Origin: Acidobacteriaceae bacterium
GTDB taxonomy: Bacteria; Acidobacteriota; Terriglobia; Bryobacterales; Bryobacteraceae
NCBI GenBank assembly: GCA_019244945.1
Contig: JAFASD010000548.1
Location: 1 to 7,717, forward strand
DNA: 7,717 nt
Reading direction: 5' to 3'
The notes beneath the pieces were generated by a model that did not search any database, had not been told where the DNA came from, and saw only the letters and a list, made by a program, of their open reading frames with translations. Below are positions 6,743-7,717 of this stretch, in pieces. The translations under genes and the position numbers were made by a program. Position 1 is the stretch's first letter, and each line of letters starts with the position of its first letter.

Positions 6743-7294
6743 TCACGGATGAGCACGAACTGGGGACGTCCGGCGCAGCGTGAAGCGGCGTCTAAGCCCC
6801 AAGATGATTACAGAAATGCCAATAGCCGCCAGAAAAATAGTCGCGGGCTCCGGCACGGATGCGCCAGACAAACTCACCGTCACGGTCTGGGTCAAACTCA
6901 GGTCGGAATTGATGTCTTCGAGTTGAACCTGTATGGGGAAGTTTGAACCGCTAGGGGAGCCGCTGATCGCAACGTCGAACAACGGAACGACAGCAGAGGT
7001 AGTGCCGTTAGGAATCGGGAAATCCTTCGAGATACCAAGATCCTGAATAGGCGCTACAGACGTCGGATCGAACCCGAAAAAATTGAAAAAGAAATCGCTC
7101 GCGTTCAGTAACCCGCCGGAGTCATTGGTAACGGAGCCATCGAACGTCACCGTACTGCCGGGTGATCCGGTTAACTTTGTTGCGGAAAGCGTAAATGAAA
7201 TGGTTCCGGCGGTGGCTGGTCTTGGGCTGAAGCCGAAACATATAACAGCCGACGCAAAGACAAACCGAACTGCTTGACGCGCCGATGCGAGCAT
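6743..7294 (-). CDS. PEP-CTERM sorting-domain surface protein
   Basis: This 183-residue exported protein has an N-terminal Sec signal (hydrophobic stretch 10-22, likely cut after PATA at 29). A beta-rich passenger of about 115 residues follows (SFTLSATKLTGSPGSTVTFDGSVTN), low in charge and rich in Ser/Thr/Gly. At the end is a complete PEP-CTERM tripartite signal: VPEP at 147-150, a membrane segment at 151-167 and the basic cluster RRR at 168-170. In known systems such tails are recognised by an exosortase, which processes the protein for display or release at the cell envelope, often linked to exopolysaccharide. No exosortase is in this window, so it must act from elsewhere. The passenger has no recognised domain. 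GGGGAGG (7299-7305) lies four bases before the ATG, a rather tight spacing. A promoter at 7375-7403 fits it, and the caspase-like gene follows by 117 bp. Confidence 0.9.
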   Translation of the reverse strand: MLASARQAVRFVFASAVICFGFSPRPATAGTISFTLSATKLTGSPGSTVTFDGSVTNDSGGLLNASDFFFNFFGFDPTSVAPIQDLGISKDFPIPNGTTSAVVPLFDVAISGSPSGSNFPIQVQLEDINSDLSLTQTVTVSLSGASVPEPATIFLAAIGISVIILGLRRRFTLRRTSPVRAHP

Positions 7295-7295
7295 G

Positions 7296-7317
7296 CGGCC
7301 TCCCCAATCCTAGGCCG
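7296..7317 (-). promoter_or_regulatory. Ribosome site of the PEP-CTERM gene inside a start-proximal hairpin
   Basis: In the mRNA, arms CGGCCU (7312-7317) and AGGCCG (7296-7301) form six perfect pairs around a ten-base loop, ending one base before the AUG. The GGGG of the GGGGAGG Shine-Dalgarno lies in the loop and its AGG in the stem, so the fold would partly mask the site. Confidence 0.5.
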
Positions 7318-7336
7318 AAACGATGGTTGACCAAAT

Positions 7337-7357
7337 TCGCAGCCCCGGCGGCTGCGA
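7337..7357 (-). promoter_or_regulatory. Stable leader hairpin upstream of the PEP-CTERM gene
   Basis: Arms TCGCAGCC (7337-7344) and GGCTGCGA (7350-7357) form eight perfect pairs around a five-base loop. It falls inside the predicted untranslated leader of the PEP-CTERM transcript. No T tract follows on either strand, so it is a poor terminator; no known riboswitch consensus was recognised. Confidence 0.45.
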
Positions 7358-7374
7358 TAAAACGCCGTGAATAG

Positions 7375-7403
7375 ATATTAACTCCGAAGGGACTAGCCGT
7401 CAA
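7375..7403 (-). promoter_or_regulatory. Candidate sigma70-type promoter of the PEP-CTERM gene
   Basis: On the - strand TTGACG (7398-7403, five of six to consensus) is followed after exactly 17 bp by TAATAT (7375-7380, four of six). The start of transcription would fall near 7368, leaving a leader of roughly 70 bases with two hairpins. It is the best promoter match seen in the window. Confidence 0.52.
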
Positions 7404-7442
7404 TAGGCGGCGAAACCCGGGTGATCTTCGAGCGGCTTGTGT

Positions 7443-7492
7443 AAAAACTCTTAGGGGCGATTTCGCCACTCCGGATTGAAAGATCCCCGGAG
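7443..7492 (-). terminator. Weak candidate terminator of the TonB-dependent receptor gene
   Basis: After the receptor stop on the - strand come a hairpin with arms CTCCGG and CCGGAG (7469-7492), a short one with GGCG and CGCC (7457-7467), and then TTTTT at 7443-7447. The T run is about nine bases away from the last stem, so this is not a classical terminator. Confidence 0.25.
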
Positions 7493-7506
7493 AGCAAACT
7501 CACTTC

Positions 7507-7717
7507 TTAGAAGTGGAAGCCGATGGTGCCGGTTACGGTGCGGGGCGTGACGTAGTGCGTGCCGCTGAAAGTTGACAGAAAATTGTAAAGCGCGACTTTG
7601 TCGGTGAGGTTAATAACTTCAACCCGAGCGCTCCATTTATATCGATCGCCGTGGAAAAGATTGTCCTGACCCAGAGCGATATCGAACAAGTTACGTGGCT
7701 GGATGCGCTGCGGATTG
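7507..7717 (-). CDS. TonB-dependent receptor, C-terminal end (5' part outside window)
   Basis: The open frame enters from the right edge and codes for the last 69 residues of an outer-membrane beta-barrel, beginning NPQRIQPRNLFDIALGQDNL. Alternating hydrophobic strands such as YKWSARVEVINLTDKVAL, the tail VTPRTVTGTIGFHF and a terminal phenylalanine are typical of TonB-dependent receptors. The NLTDKxALYNFLS-type penultimate strands and PRxVTGTIGFxF ending are the style of the large Oar-like receptors abundant in acidobacteria. These proteins import ligands such as glycans or metal chelates across the outer membrane with energy from TonB. The plug, any carboxypeptidase-like N-terminal domain and the ligand cannot be judged from here. 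It is on the same strand as the PEP-CTERM gene, 212 bp upstream of it, with a separate promoter between them, so a shared transcript is not required. Confidence 0.85.
   Translation of the reverse strand, partial: NPQRIQPRNLFDIALGQDNLFHGDRYKWSARVEVINLTDKVALYNFLSTFSGTHYVTPRTVTGTIGFHF

Noticed and set aside
7295..7375. A c-di-GMP or other known riboswitch before the PEP-CTERM gene
   Set aside because: The leader is structured, but I could not find the conserved core bases of the GEMM class or another familiar class, so only hairpins are reported.

Overview
The window looks like a chromosomal piece from a soil-type Gram-negative bacterium, most plausibly an acidobacterium. This is inference from gene content: a TonB-dependent receptor tail, a PEP-CTERM surface protein, a DUF885 protein, a GH27 alpha-galactosidase, several Sec-exported hydrolases and moderately high GC. 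No rRNA, tRNA, CRISPR array, insertion sequence or phage gene was seen.

Layout. The + strand opens with the C-terminal third of a GH27 alpha-galactosidase (1-431). Facing it on the - strand is an 18-codon lysine-rich micro-gene (448-504) with a textbook Shine-Dalgarno and its own candidate promoter. Upstream of that on the - strand lie a secreted alpha/beta-hydrolase esterase (580-1464) and a secreted DUF885 metallopeptidase-like protein (1505-3241), 40 bp apart and likely one transcription unit in the order DUF885 then esterase. Divergent from DUF885 is a + strand predicted zinc peptidase with an HELVH motif (3316-3831). The 322 bp convergent gap that follows (3832-4153) holds two small hairpins and a decayed fragment of a second DUF885 gene. 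The right half is - strand: an 823-residue exported protein with a caspase-like His/Cys pair followed by an IPT/TIG-like region (4154-6625), a PEP-CTERM protein (6743-7294) preceded by a good sigma70-type promoter and a structured leader, and the C-terminus of a TonB-dependent receptor (7507-7717).

How the parts may work together. Most products carry export signals, so the theme is cell-envelope and extracellular degradation: sugar release, ester cleavage and proteolysis, with an outer-membrane receptor nearby. Three unrelated predicted peptidases lie within about 5 kb. No known multi-gene defence or secretion system is recognisable. The least ordinary items are the micro-gene, the exported caspase-like protein, the unevenly preserved DUF885 relic, and the two adjacent genes whose ribosome binding sites sit inside small start-proximal hairpins.
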